The translations under genes and the position numbers were made by a program. Under the pieces are notes generated by a model that was given only the letters and a program-made list of their open reading frames with translations, was not told where the DNA came from and ran no database searches. 64,000 nucleotides of DNA, from assembly GCA_963833375.1 (NCBI GenBank), contig CAWHXR010000001.1, positions 620,001-684,000 of the forward strand. The letters run 5' to 3'. Each line of letters opens with the position of its first letter. The first letter of the stretch is position 1. The stretch comes from DASUPK01 sp963833375. GTDB taxonomy: Bacteria; Actinomycetota; Thermoleophilia; Solirubrobacterales; 70-9. Positions 40,574 through 52,187 of the stretch are shown piece by piece.

Positions 40574-40585
40574 GAACACCGGGCG

Positions 40586-40627
40586 CGGTCCACGAAGGTC
40601 ACAGGTTCGAATCCTGTCGGGCCCGCT
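40586..40627 (+). repeat. tRNA-Arg 3'-half fragment 5
   Basis: CGGTCCACGAAGGTCACAGG, then TTCGAATCCTGTCGGGCCCG. Six bases of the anticodon stem 3' side are deleted and one C/G change is in the acceptor; the T-arm is perfect. Confidence 0.85.
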
Positions 40628-40702
40628 TCAGGCAAGGTCGGCAAACCGCCCAGTGCGTGGGGGACGATCGCGCAACCATCGGCGGATCCAGCCGCGAGAT
40701 GC

Positions 40703-43444
<2,742 letters not shown>

Positions 43445-43497
43445 ACTCGTCGGGACCTCCGCGACGATTCTAGTCTCGCCCCGAGGGGGGTCCGAGT

Positions 43498-44388
43498 CTA
43501 GGCCTCGGTCGCGCCAAGGCCCGCCGCCTTGCCCCGGGCGATCAGCTGGTCGGCCTGCTTCCGGCTGGCCTCGTCGATCATCTCGCCATCCAGCTGCACG
43601 GCGCCTCGGCCGCCGCCGGCCTCCAGCGCCTCCAGCACGGCACGGGCGCGCTCGAACTCCTCCGGCGTCGGCGAGAAGATCTCGTTGAGCGGATCGAGCT
43701 GGCTCGGGTGAATCGCCCACTTTCCGTCGTAGCCCAGGGCGCGAGCGCTCAAGGCGGAGGACCGCAGCCCATCCTCATCTGAGAGGTCCAGGTACGGCCC
43801 GTCGATCGCCGCCAGGCCGGCGGCGCGGGCATTGACGAGCACGGTTTCGCGTACCCAATGCCAGCGGTCACCCGGATACAGCCCTTGCGGCGGAAGGCCG
43901 AGTGAAGCCCCCAGGTCGGCGTAGCCGACGATCATCGTCTCGAGCCGAAGACCGGCGCCGGCGATCTCGCCCACACGGACGAGCCCGGCCGCAGTCTCAA
44001 TCAGCGCCTGCAGACCGACAGGGGGCCCGTCGAAGCCCGCGCGGTCCCCCGCCCCCTCGAGCAGGCGGTCGACCGCGTCGATCTGGGCTGCTCTTTCGCA
44101 CTTTGGGATCACCAGGCTGCCGAGCGCACCGCGATCGGCCTTGGCCAGCTCGGTCACGTCTCGCTCCCACCACTCGGTGCCCGTTCCATTGATGCGAACC
44201 GCCACGGCCCGGCCACCCCAGTCCTCGGCGATCGCCGCGCAGGCGGCGGATCGCGCCGCCTCCTTCGCGTCGGGAGTGACGGAGTCCTCAAGATCGATCA
44301 CGATCTCGTCGGCGGGCAGCGACCGCGCCTTGGCGAGCATCTTCGCCGAGGAGGCAGGGACGGAGAGGCAGGAGCGGCGGGATCTCAC
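43498..44388 (-). CDS. CitE-type (HpcH/HpaI family) acyl-CoA lyase
   Basis: The 296-residue protein (GTG start) shows the CitE/malyl-CoA lyase features: CLSVPASSAKMLAKARSLPADEIVIDLEDSV (metal/CoA region), the catalytic-type Glu in LQALIETAAGLV, and YDGKWAIHPSQLDPLNEIFSP near the C-terminus. Members cleave malyl-, beta-methylmalyl- or citramalyl-CoA to acetyl- or propionyl-CoA plus glyoxylate or pyruvate. Divergence from maoC-caiB and adjacency to ppdK favour a pyruvate- or glyoxylate-producing role. Confidence 0.85.
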   Translation of the reverse strand: MRSRRSCLSVPASSAKMLAKARSLPADEIVIDLEDSVTPDAKEAARSAACAAIAEDWGGRAVAVRINGTGTEWWERDVTELAKADRGALGSLVIPKCERAAQIDAVDRLLEGAGDRAGFDGPPVGLQALIETAAGLVRVGEIAGAGLRLETMIVGYADLGASLGLPPQGLYPGDRWHWVRETVLVNARAAGLAAIDGPYLDLSDEDGLRSSALSARALGYDGKWAIHPSQLDPLNEIFSPTPEEFERARAVLEALEAGGGRGAVQLDGEMIDEASRKQADQLIARGKAAGLGATEA

Positions 44389-44486
44389 AGCTTCGCGAGC
44401 ATAGTCTCGGAATCAGCTAGCCTCACCTGCGTCGTGTCACCAGCCCGGCCCGGGACGGCCGGCGCGGTCACGTCGAGGAGGAGAAG

Positions 44487-45506
44487 TTGGAAGCGAGCCA
44501 GCGGATCGTCAGCGACGGTCCTCATTTTGAGGATTTCGAGGTTGGCGACGTCTTCGAGGAAGCGCCCTCGCTCACACTCACCTCCGGCCATGCTGCCCTC
44601 CATCAGGCACTGCTCGGAGACAGGTTGAGGTTGCCGCTCGACGCCGAGCTGAGCGCCGCGGTCACGGCACGAGATCAGGCCCTGGCGCATCCGAACCTGG
44701 TCTGTGACGTCGCCATCGGTCAGTCGACCGGGCCGACCCAGCGTGTCCTGGGCAACCTCTTCTACCGTGGCCTGGTGCTGCATCCGGCTCATCTCGGCGA
44801 CACGCTGCGAACTCGAACCGAGGTCGTCGGGCTGAAGCAGAACCGGTCCCGGGAGGACGGCACGGCGAGCGGACTGGTCGCGCTGCGAATCCGCACGGAG
44901 AACCAGCGCGGCGAGGTTGTGCTCGACTTCTGGCGCTGTCCGATGATCCCGCTGCGAGACCCGACGGTTGAGACCGGACACGCCGACCGTTTTGAGGAGA
45001 TTCCCGACGAGCTCGACCCGGAGCGGGTCGCCGCCGCCATCCCCAGCAAGTGGAGGCTCGATCGCTTCCGAGAGCGTGTCCCGGGAGCGCACTTCGCCGA
45101 CCTTGAGGTCGGAACCACGTTCGAGGTCGGCGGTCGCGACACCGTGAGCTCGGCGCCGGAGTTGGCCCGACTCACCCTCAACCTCGCCAAGGCGCACACC
45201 GATCCCGGCGCGAGCGCGCATGGGCGCCGGCTCGTTTACGGCGGCCACACCATCGCCGTGGCGGCAGCACAGGCCACGCGAGCGATTCCCAATCTGGTCA
45301 CGATCGTCGCCTGGCGTGGGTGCGACCACCTCGCTCCGGTGTTCGAGGGCGACGTCTTGGCGACCGAGCTCAGTGTCGAGCGGGCGCAACCGCTCGAGGG
45401 GGACGGTGGCCTGGTGGACCTGCGCGCTCGGGTGCAGGCCGATCGCTCCGGGAGCGGTGAGATCGCCGAGGTTCTCGACTGGAGCTTCGTGGGATTGATG
45501 GCCTAG
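44487..45506 (+). CDS. Double-hotdog MaoC-family dehydratase (mesaconyl/itaconyl-CoA hydratase-like)
   Basis: The 339-residue protein starts at TTG behind GAGGAGGAG. Two hotdog domains are present, each opening with the phrase FEDFEVGDVFEE or FADLEVGTTFEV. VYGGHTIAVAAAQATRAIPNLV forms part of the second, and PNLVCDVAIGQSTGPTQRVLGNLFYRGL is in the first. This matches the two-domain MaoC hydratases of the 3-hydroxypropionate, ethylmalonyl-CoA and itaconate pathways. It precedes a CoA-transferase by 20 bases and diverges from citE. Confidence 0.8.
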   Translation: MEASQRIVSDGPHFEDFEVGDVFEEAPSLTLTSGHAALHQALLGDRLRLPLDAELSAAVTARDQALAHPNLVCDVAIGQSTGPTQRVLGNLFYRGLVLHPAHLGDTLRTRTEVVGLKQNRSREDGTASGLVALRIRTENQRGEVVLDFWRCPMIPLRDPTVETGHADRFEEIPDELDPERVAAAIPSKWRLDRFRERVPGAHFADLEVGTTFEVGGRDTVSSAPELARLTLNLAKAHTDPGASAHGRRLVYGGHTIAVAAAQATRAIPNLVTIVAWRGCDHLAPVFEGDVLATELSVERAQPLEGDGGLVDLRARVQADRSGSGEIAEVLDWSFVGLMA

Positions 45507-45526
45507 GGAGTAGAAAGGGGTCGACG

Positions 45527-46753
45527 ATGGGAATTCTGGAGGGCATGCGAGTTGTGGAGGGCTCGGCCTTCGTGGCGGCGCCCCTGGGAGGCATGACGCT
45601 GGCGCAGCTCGGCGCGGATGTGATCCGCTTTGACCCGATCGGCGGCGGCCTCGATCGAAACCGCTGGCCGGTGACCGAGGATGGCAAGAGCCTCTTCTGG
45701 ACGGGCATGAACAAGGGCAAGCGCTCGATCCAGGTAGACCTCCGCTCGCCCGCCGGCCAAGAGCTCGCGACCGCCCTGATCACCGCACCTGGTGACGAGG
45801 CCGGTCTCTTCCTGACCAACTTCCCGGCCCGGGGCTGGCTCGACTATGAGGCCCTGCGGGAGGGCCGCGAGGACCTGATCATGGTCAGCATCAACGGCAA
45901 TTACGACGGCACCTCCGCGGTGGACTACACCGTCAACCCCGCCACCGGGTTTCCGTGGGCCACCGGCCCGCGGCACCTCTCGGTTCCCTTCAACCACCTG
46001 TTGCCGGCCTGGGACGCGATCACGGGCACTCTGGCCGCGGCCGGGATGCTCGCGGCCGAGCGGCACCGGACCCGGACCGGCGAAGGCCAGTTGGTCAGGG
46101 TCGCGCTCTCAGACGTCGCCTTCGCGATGGTCGGCAACCTCGGCAAGATCGCCGAGGCGCAGATCTGCCGCCGGGAGCGGCCCAAGGACGGCAACTACCT
46201 CTACGGCGCCTTCGGCCGCGACTTCCTCACCAAGGAGGGGCAGCGCATCATGATCGTGGCATTGACCCTTCGCCAGTGGCGGAGCCTGGTCGAGGCGACC
46301 GGTCTCGGCGAGACCTTCGAGGCCCTGGAACGGATGCTCGATGTTGACCTGGACAAGGAGGGGGATCGGTTCGCAGCACGCGAGGTGATCGGCGCAACGC
46401 TGAAGCCATGGACCACGGCGCGCACGCTGGGCGAGATCCGGGATGTCTTCGACGCGCACGGGGTCTGCTGGGGCCCCTACCAGACGTTCATGGAGCTGGT
46501 CGACGGAGATCCGCGCTGTTCGACCGACAACCCGATGTTCGACGAGGTCGAGCAGCCGGGGATCGGCTCCCACCTGATGGCGGGCTCGCCGCTCGAGTTC
46601 GGTCAGGTGGAGCGTGTGCCGGTGCGCCGCGCCCCACTGCTCGGCGAGCACACGGAGGAGGTGCTCGCGGAAGTGCTCGGCCTCAGCGATGCTGAGATCG
46701 GCCGTCTGCATGAGGATGGCGTTGTCGCGACCGAGGGCGCCGTTGCCGTCTGA
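45527..46753 (+). CDS. CaiB/BaiF family CoA-transferase
   Basis: The 408-residue class III CoA-transferase begins MGILEGMRVVEGSAFVAAPLGGMTLAQLGADVIRFD. The usual acyl-Asp region is around NGNYDGTSAVDYTVNPATGFPWATGP. The ATG follows AAAGGGG. Family members with this context move CoA intramolecularly on mesaconate (C1 to C4) or activate itaconate or succinate. With maoC and citE it completes a transfer-hydrate-cleave set. Confidence 0.85.
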   Translation: MGILEGMRVVEGSAFVAAPLGGMTLAQLGADVIRFDPIGGGLDRNRWPVTEDGKSLFWTGMNKGKRSIQVDLRSPAGQELATALITAPGDEAGLFLTNFPARGWLDYEALREGREDLIMVSINGNYDGTSAVDYTVNPATGFPWATGPRHLSVPFNHLLPAWDAITGTLAAAGMLAAERHRTRTGEGQLVRVALSDVAFAMVGNLGKIAEAQICRRERPKDGNYLYGAFGRDFLTKEGQRIMIVALTLRQWRSLVEATGLGETFEALERMLDVDLDKEGDRFAAREVIGATLKPWTTARTLGEIRDVFDAHGVCWGPYQTFMELVDGDPRCSTDNPMFDEVEQPGIGSHLMAGSPLEFGQVERVPVRRAPLLGEHTEEVLAEVLGLSDAEIGRLHEDGVVATEGAVAV

Positions 46754-46833
46754 GTCGGAAGTCAGCTACTGACCCAGCAGTCCGGATCAGAGCCGAATCC
46801 TGAGTCCAGGCGAGCTCGAGCGAACTTCCGCCG

Positions 46834-46857
46834 CGGTCCACGAAACCGAAGGTCACA
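46834..46857 (+). repeat. tRNA-Arg 3'-half fragment 6, truncated
   Basis: CGGTCCACGAAACCGAAGGT, then CACA, matches the tRNA with one mismatch, then stops before the T-loop. The 45 bases before it align with the sequence before fragment 1. The rest of 46754-47001 has no gene. Confidence 0.75.
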
Positions 46858-47001
46858 AGGAGGGATCGACATCGGTGAGGTCATCGAGACGGTGCGAGGA
46901 CGGCGGGCTCCAGTCATTCCGGCTGCCGCTGTCCTGGCCTCCTCGCGATCGCGTCCAAAGCGGTGCTTCTGCCTACTCCCGCAGCCGACGGCTTCGAGCC
47001 T

Positions 47002-47796
47002 CTACCTCTTCCTCTTCTTCTGCTTGCACTCTTGCGAGGTGCTAGCCGTCAACGTCTTGCCGCTCTGGTACGTGATCGTCTCCGTGGTCGTCCACCTGCG
47101 CGACTTCGAACACCTGATGGAGATGAGGAACGTCTTCTCCACCTTGCCCGTCTTCTTGTTCCTCTTCTTCTTGGTGACGACCGGGTTGAGCGTGGTGTCG
47201 AAGTGCTCGCTCACCATGCCTTGGACCGGCGGAATCTGCAGCGTCAGAGCGTTGCCTCGAAGGACGCCGTTCAGGATCGGCTTGGTTGCGACTCCTGCGA
47301 TGTCGAGGTGCAGATAGAGCGACGGGTTGCCGCCCGAGGGCAAACCCTTGAACGCCGTAATCACGCCGTTCAGGGTCCGGCCGTCCAGGCTCCTGCCTAC
47401 GCTGCTTCCCTCTCCGACGATCGACCGGGGGCAGGACGCCCTGGCTGCGGCCGTGGACTTGCCCAGGAGCGACGCCAGGCTGCAGGCGGGCAGGTTGCCC
47501 GGATCGATTGCGACGTCCTTCGGGAAGGTGATCAGGCTCTGGACCGAGGCCGGGGTGGCGAAACAAGTGAGCTCACTACTCGTCGTACACCCCGGCTGGC
47601 CAAGGAAGGCACCCGCGTGCGCTTCATTGGTTTCGAAAAAGACCGTCGCTGGTCCGTGCTTCTTCGCGTCCTGTTTCGCGGGCGTCCAGCGCGAGCCGAT
47701 GCCAAGGCTGGTGACGTCCGCGGAGGCGATGTTCGAAAAGGCCACGGCACCGATCAGGCCGGCGATCGTCGCGATCACGTACTTGCGCATTTGCAT
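47002..47796 (-). CDS. Secreted protein with signal peptide and basic C-terminus
   Basis: I start at ATG 47796 (MQMRKYVIATIAGLIGAVAF), preceded by GGGAGAGG, giving 264 residues. The signal likely ends at NIASA. The mature protein has five or so cysteines (GCTTSSELTCFA, PACSLASLL, ASCPRSIVG), likely disulfides. The C-terminal third has KKKRNKKTGKVEKTFLISIR and ends ECKQKKRKR, like the basic linkers of the 11-13 kb secreted proteins. Function unknown. Confidence 0.65.
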   Translation of the reverse strand: MQMRKYVIATIAGLIGAVAFSNIASADVTSLGIGSRWTPAKQDAKKHGPATVFFETNEAHAGAFLGQPGCTTSSELTCFATPASVQSLITFPKDVAIDPGNLPACSLASLLGKSTAAARASCPRSIVGEGSSVGRSLDGRTLNGVITAFKGLPSGGNPSLYLHLDIAGVATKPILNGVLRGNALTLQIPPVQGMVSEHFDTTLNPVVTKKKRNKKTGKVEKTFLISIRCSKSRRWTTTETITYQSGKTLTASTSQECKQKKRKR

Positions 47797-48097
47797 ACCT
47801 CTCCCTTCCCCTGTCAAGTCTTACACCCCGCGGCAACTACCTACCGGTAGGAAGGAGGAGGGTCCGAGGCTGCAGGACTCCACCGGGCTTGATGTGGGCC
47901 GGTATGTCTGAAATCGCTCTTGGCGGCCGAGGGTCCCACTACACGGGACCAGCCCCCGAAGCGGTCGGTTCGGACCTCCTGCGTGGCATCGGATCAGGTG
48001 AGGCACCCCGGTCTCGACCGCCGCGGCGACATGCCGATAGTGTGGCGCGCAGGCGAGCCATGCCGGCGTGAAGCGCCATGGAGCGGAAGGAGCGAGC

Positions 48098-49318
48098 GTG
48101 GCTGGAGTGGTCGTGCTGGGCGGGGCCGGCGGCATCGGTCGCTCCGCGGTCCGCGCACTTGCGACCTTCGAAGACGTCGAGACCGTCGTCGTCGCGGACC
48201 GGGACGTCGCCGCGGCCCAAGCGCTGGTCGATCAACTCGCCGATCCGCGCCTGAGGTCGGCCGCGGTTGATGCGGCCTCGCCGCCGAGTCTCGCCGAGGT
48301 GCTCCGAGGGGCCGATGCGGCTCTCAACTGCGTGGGCCCCTTCTACCGCTTCGGGCCCGCGGTACTCGAGGCGGCTATCACCGCCGGCGTGGACTACGTC
48401 GACGTCTGCGATGACCTCGACGCCACCCACCGGATGCTCGAGATGGACAGCGCTGCGCGCGGCAGCGGAGTGTGTGCGCTGATCGGGATGGGGAACTCCC
48501 CGGGCCTGGCGAACGTGCTTGTCCGCTTCTGCTCCGACCACCTGCTCGACCAGGTGGACGGCGTCGAGATCATGCACGTGCACGGTGGCGAGCCCGAAGA
48601 GGGGGCGGCGGTCATCAAGCACCGCATTCACGCGATGACGAGCGACGTGCCGCTCTTCATCGACGGCGAGTTCGTCTCGGTGCGAATGCTCGAGGACAGT
48701 GCCCTGCCCTACGTGCGGGAGATCAACTTTCCGGAAGTCGGCACCTATCCGGCCTACCCTTACCCCCACCCCGAGACGATCACGTTGCCGCGCCACATCG
48801 ACGGCCTCTCTCGGGCGACCAACCTGGGCGTCGTGGTGCCGTTCGAGTACTTCCAGCTCACGATGGCCGCGGTGCGCCTGGGAATCTGCACCGAGGAGCC
48901 GATCACGGTCGACGGCATGCCGGTCATCCCGCGCGAGTTCGCCGTCGAGTTCATTCGCTCCCAGCGGCCGGCACTGTTGGAAGCGGCTGGCATTGCTGGG
49001 CCGCGGGGGTGCCTGAAGGTCGAGGTGACGGGACATCGGGACGGCGATGGGCATACCTATGAGTTCTCGATGGCGTCGGGAAGCGAGGGCGCGGGGGAGG
49101 GGACCGGGATCCCGGCCGGGCTGGGGACGATGCTCATGCTGCGCGGCCAGCTGAGCGGCGACGGAGTCTTCCCGCCCGAGGCGGGCGTGACGCCGACTGA
49201 GTTGATCGCGCTGGCACGAGAGGCCGTCGCCCGCCTCGGGGTCGGGGACGGGTTGCCGCTGACGCTGGAACACCGCGACAGCGCCGGCACTGTGGAACGC
49301 ATCAAGCTGCCTCTATGA
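48098..49318 (+). CDS. Saccharopine dehydrogenase-like NAD(P)-binding oxidoreductase
   Basis: The GTG start at 48098 follows GGAAGGAG and gives 406 residues beginning VAGVVVLGGAGGIGRSAVRA, a Rossmann dinucleotide motif. ADAALNCVGPFYRFGPAVLEAAITAGVDYVDVCDD is typical of the saccharopine dehydrogenase/reductase superfamily. The C-terminal domain includes RGCLKVEVTGHRDGDG. It would catalyse an NAD(P)-dependent step on an amino acid or ketone intermediate; the substrate is not predictable. Confidence 0.82.
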   Translation: MAGVVVLGGAGGIGRSAVRALATFEDVETVVVADRDVAAAQALVDQLADPRLRSAAVDAASPPSLAEVLRGADAALNCVGPFYRFGPAVLEAAITAGVDYVDVCDDLDATHRMLEMDSAARGSGVCALIGMGNSPGLANVLVRFCSDHLLDQVDGVEIMHVHGGEPEEGAAVIKHRIHAMTSDVPLFIDGEFVSVRMLEDSALPYVREINFPEVGTYPAYPYPHPETITLPRHIDGLSRATNLGVVVPFEYFQLTMAAVRLGICTEEPITVDGMPVIPREFAVEFIRSQRPALLEAAGIAGPRGCLKVEVTGHRDGDGHTYEFSMASGSEGAGEGTGIPAGLGTMLMLRGQLSGDGVFPPEAGVTPTELIALAREAVARLGVGDGLPLTLEHRDSAGTVERIKLPL

Positions 49319-49440
49319 GCTGGGGCCGGACACGGGGATAGGGCTGCCCCCTGCGTTTCGAGACTCAAGCCTCGCTGGTCTCGACCGCCGCCACAACGCG
49401 CCGAGCCGTGCAAGCTGGCTCAGAGATGCGAGTGACGTGC

Positions 49441-50244
49441 CTACGCCGACGCCCTGACCCGGTAGGGGGCGAAGTCCGGTGAACGCTTCTCGTTGAACGC
49501 CTCGATGCCCTCACGGGCCTCGTCGGTGTCGACGAAGAGCCCGAGCCCGCTGAAGGCGAGCTGGCCGAGTCCAGCCATGTGCTCGGTGTCGGCGTTGAAC
49601 GACTGCTTCAGGAAGCGCAGGGCGGTCGGAGAGAGGGCGAGGATCTCGTCCGCCCAGCGGCGAACCTCCGCGCGCAGCTCGCCGGGCGGAACCACCCGAT
49701 TGACGAGGCCCCAGCGCTCGGCGGTCGCCGCGTCGTAGCGGCGGCACAGGAACCAGATCTCCCTCGCGCGCTTCTCGCCCACGACCCGGGCCAGGTAGGC
49801 GCTTCCGAACCCGGCGTCGAAGGAGCCCACGCGGGGGCCGCTCTGGCCGAACTGCGCCTCGCTCGACGCGATCGTCAGGTCGCAGAGCACGTGCAGGACG
49901 TGGCCGCCGCCGATCGCGTAGCCGTTCACCGCGGCGATCACCGGCTTCGGGATCTCGCGGATCAGACGGTGGAGGTACTCGACCTCGAAGAGCCCGGACT
50001 CGGAGGGGCCGTAGTCGCCGCTCTCGGCTCGTTGCTTCTGATCGCCTCCCGTGCAGAAGGCACGGTCGCCGGCGCCGGTGAGGCAGACCACTCCCACGTC
50101 CGGGCTCGCCCACGCGTCCTTCAGACAGCCGATCAGCTCGTCCACCGTCCGGGCCCGGAAGGAGTTCATCCGATCCGGGCGGTCGATGGTGATCCAGGCG
50201 AGGCCGTCCTCGACCTCGTAGCGCACGTCCGTCAGCTCCTGCAT
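49441..50244 (-). CDS. MenB/BadI-like crotonase, probable 2-ketocyclohexanecarboxyl-CoA hydrolase
   Basis: The 267-residue crotonase has AFCTGGDQ in the oxyanion loop, KPVIAAVNGYAIGGGHVLHVLCDLTIA, and the region VGSFDAGFGSAYLARVVG. MenB and BadI share all of these. The N-terminus YEVEDGLAWITIDRPDRMNSFR and the tail DTDEAREGIEAFNEKRSPDF read closer to BadI as I recall it. BadI opens the ring of 2-ketocyclohexane-1-carboxyl-CoA to pimelyl-CoA. The divergent SDR looks like BadH, which supports BadI. MenB remains the alternative. Confidence 0.8.
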   Translation of the reverse strand: MQELTDVRYEVEDGLAWITIDRPDRMNSFRARTVDELIGCLKDAWASPDVGVVCLTGAGDRAFCTGGDQKQRAESGDYGPSESGLFEVEYLHRLIREIPKPVIAAVNGYAIGGGHVLHVLCDLTIASSEAQFGQSGPRVGSFDAGFGSAYLARVVGEKRAREIWFLCRRYDAATAERWGLVNRVVPPGELRAEVRRWADEILALSPTALRFLKQSFNADTEHMAGLGQLAFSGLGLFVDTDEAREGIEAFNEKRSPDFAPYRVRASA

Positions 50245-50352
50245 CTCGCTCCTCCTCGTCGTCTCTGAGTGCCGGCCGCAGGCTAGTGCCCCACTCGCGA
50301 GGCGATCCGGTCGAACCGGCGTCAGCCACGATGGGACAATCCCGCCGATCCC

Positions 50353-51135
50353 ATGACGCCGCCGGACAAGTACACCCAGGGGGGACCGGAACGGACCGCT
50401 CTGGTCACCGGCGGCGGCCGCGGGATCGGGCGAGCGATCGCGCTGGCGCTGGCGGCGGACTCACGGAGGGTGGCCGTCGCCGACCTCGACGAGCGGGGCG
50501 CCGCGGAGACGGCGTCCCTGATCGCCGCCACGGGCGCCCACGCCCACGCGGTCCGCCTGGACGTCACGGATGCCGACTCCGTGCGGGCGGCCGTCGAGGA
50601 GTCCCGCGCCGAGTTAGGTCCGATCGAGATCCTGGTCAACAACGCCGGATGGGACGAGCTCATCCCCTTCCTGGAGACCGACGAGCCCTTCTGGGACCGG
50701 GTTATCGAGATCAACTTCAAGGGCTGCCTGCGCCTCACCCGGGACACCCTGCCGGCGATGGTGGAGCGGGGCTGGGGACGGCTGGTCAACATCGGCTCGG
50801 ATGCGGGGCGTGTGGGCTCGTCCCTCGAATCGGTCTATTCGGGTGCGAAGGCCGGGGTGATCGCGTTCACCAAGACGATCGCGCGGGAGGTCGCGCGCTC
50901 CGGTGTGACCGCGAACGCGGTCTGCCCCGGGCCGACGCGCACCCCCCTGCTGGAGGGGATGGCCTCGGGCGAGGGAGGCGAGGGCCTGATCGCCTCGCTT
51001 GAGCGGGCGGTGCCGATGAGGCGGCTGGGTGAGCCGGAGGACGTCGCCGCCGCGGTTGCCTTTCTCGCCTCCGAGTCTGCCGGGTACATCACCGGGCAGA
51101 CCCTGTCGGTGAGCGGCGGGCTGACGATGGCCTAG
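50353..51135 (+). CDS. SDR oxidoreductase, BadH-like (2-hydroxycyclohexanecarboxyl-CoA dehydrogenase)
   Basis: The 260-residue classical SDR has ALVTGGGRGIGRAIALALAA (cofactor motif TGxxxGIG), ILVNNAGWDE, the catalytic Ser in VNIGSDAGRVGSSLESV, and YSGAK (Tyr-x-x-x-Lys). VCPGPTRTPLL and ITGQTLSVSGGLTMA close the protein. The phrase order NNAGWD, MVERGWGRLVNIGSDAGRVGSS, VCPGPT and GQTLSVSGGLTM is very close to BadH of anaerobic benzoate/alicyclic degradation. Divergent from the BadI-like gene by 108 bases. Confidence 0.85.
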   Translation: MTPPDKYTQGGPERTALVTGGGRGIGRAIALALAADSRRVAVADLDERGAAETASLIAATGAHAHAVRLDVTDADSVRAAVEESRAELGPIEILVNNAGWDELIPFLETDEPFWDRVIEINFKGCLRLTRDTLPAMVERGWGRLVNIGSDAGRVGSSLESVYSGAKAGVIAFTKTIAREVARSGVTANAVCPGPTRTPLLEGMASGEGGEGLIASLERAVPMRRLGEPEDVAAAVAFLASESAGYITGQTLSVSGGLTMA

Positions 51136-51142
51136 GCGCCGC

Positions 51143-51203
51143 CCCCGACATCGCCCGCGCAGTATCTCTTGATGGAGTGCCTCTACCACGCAAAGCAGCA
51201 GTG
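51143..51203 (-). repeat. Orphan SnoaL-type leader with hairpin repeat
   Basis: On the minus strand, CTGCTTTGCGTGG (degenerate hairpin) is followed by GAGATACTGCGCGGGCGATG, the same leader-to-start sequence as at 21445-21465 and 31481-31503. No SnoaL coding follows; the ATG runs into the end of the SDR gene. It looks like the 5' edge of a lost SnoaL copy. Confidence 0.55.
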
Positions 51204-51235
51204 CCCGGCTGCATCGTTCTGCCAAGCTGATAGCG

Positions 51236-52009
51236 ATGTCGCCGCTGTCAGAGCTTGGCGGGAAGCGACTTCCGTTCCTGCGCTGGTCGATGGTGCGCAT
51301 GCTGCTCGGCAGCCGGCGACTGGCGAGGGAGTGGCAGGTCGGCGACGGGCGGGAGCTGGCGCTTGCCCGGCACGTCGAGGCGGAGGCTCGTCGGGGCGAC
51401 CTCGACGACGTGATCCGCGTCGTCGATGACTTCGCCTACCACCGCAGCTTCCTGATCAACGTCGGCGACGAGAAGGGCCAGATCCTGGACGCGGCGATCC
51501 GGCGGACCGGACCGCGCCGACTGCTCGAGCTCGGGACCTACTGCGGCTACAGCGCCCTGCGTGCGGCGCGGGTGATGCCGGCGGGGGCGCGGCTCGTGTC
51601 GATCGAGTTCAACGCCGAGAACGCGGCGATCGCGCGGCGCATCTGGGACCACGCCGGCATCGGCGAGGAGCTGACGGTCCTCGTCGGCACGCTCGGGGAC
51701 GGCGGCGCCACGATCACGAGGCTCGAGTCCGAGCAGGGCTTCGCCCCTGGATCGCTGGACTTCGTCTTCGTCGACCACGACAAGTCCGCCTACCTGCCCG
51801 ACCTTCGGCGGATCCTCGAGCAGCGCTGGCTGCATCCCGGCGCGGTGGTCGTCGCCGACAACATCAGGCAGCCCGGAGCGCCCGACTACCGCGAGTTCAT
51901 GCGGAGGGAGGAGGGCCGGGCCTGGCGGACCAGCGAGCACGAAACCCACGTCGAGTACCAGTCCCTGCTCAAGGACCTGGTGCTCGAATCGGAGTACCTG
52001 GGGCGCTGA
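51236..52009 (+). CDS. Class I SAM-dependent O-methyltransferase (catechol-O-methyltransferase-like)
   Basis: The 257-residue protein has an N-terminal helical part, then LLELGTYCGYSALRAARVMP (SAM motif I), RLVSIEFNAENAAIARRIWDHAG and LDFVFVDHDKSAYLPDLRRIL, with the metal-site Asp residues, and VVVADNIRQPGAPDY. This is the COMT arrangement, so a catechol or other vicinal diol is the likely methyl acceptor. The substrate is unknown. Confidence 0.85.
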   Translation: MSPLSELGGKRLPFLRWSMVRMLLGSRRLAREWQVGDGRELALARHVEAEARRGDLDDVIRVVDDFAYHRSFLINVGDEKGQILDAAIRRTGPRRLLELGTYCGYSALRAARVMPAGARLVSIEFNAENAAIARRIWDHAGIGEELTVLVGTLGDGGATITRLESEQGFAPGSLDFVFVDHDKSAYLPDLRRILEQRWLHPGAVVVADNIRQPGAPDYREFMRREEGRAWRTSEHETHVEYQSLLKDLVLESEYLGR

Positions 52010-52014
52010 CGAGG

Positions 52015-52130
52015 CACGCCGCGCGGGACGAGATCAGCGTGCCTTGGCCGACGGTCTGCCTCGTCCCCGCGAGCATCGCCTCCAGCTCTCCTTCGATCAC
52101 GAAGAACGAATCGACCTGGCGGTCTGATGG
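52015..52130 (-). pseudogene. Cupin-domain remnant
   Basis: Minus-strand translation gives QVDSFFVIEGELEAMLAGTR and QTVGQGTLIS, then, after a one-base shift, VPRGVPR. This is the core of a small cupin, but both ends and the frame are lost. It fills the space between the methyltransferase and the VOC gene. Confidence 0.5.
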
Positions 52131-52187
52131 TGAAACGACCGGTGTCCGGGGGGTAATGGGCAGGCGGATGCCCAATACTCAAGAGCC

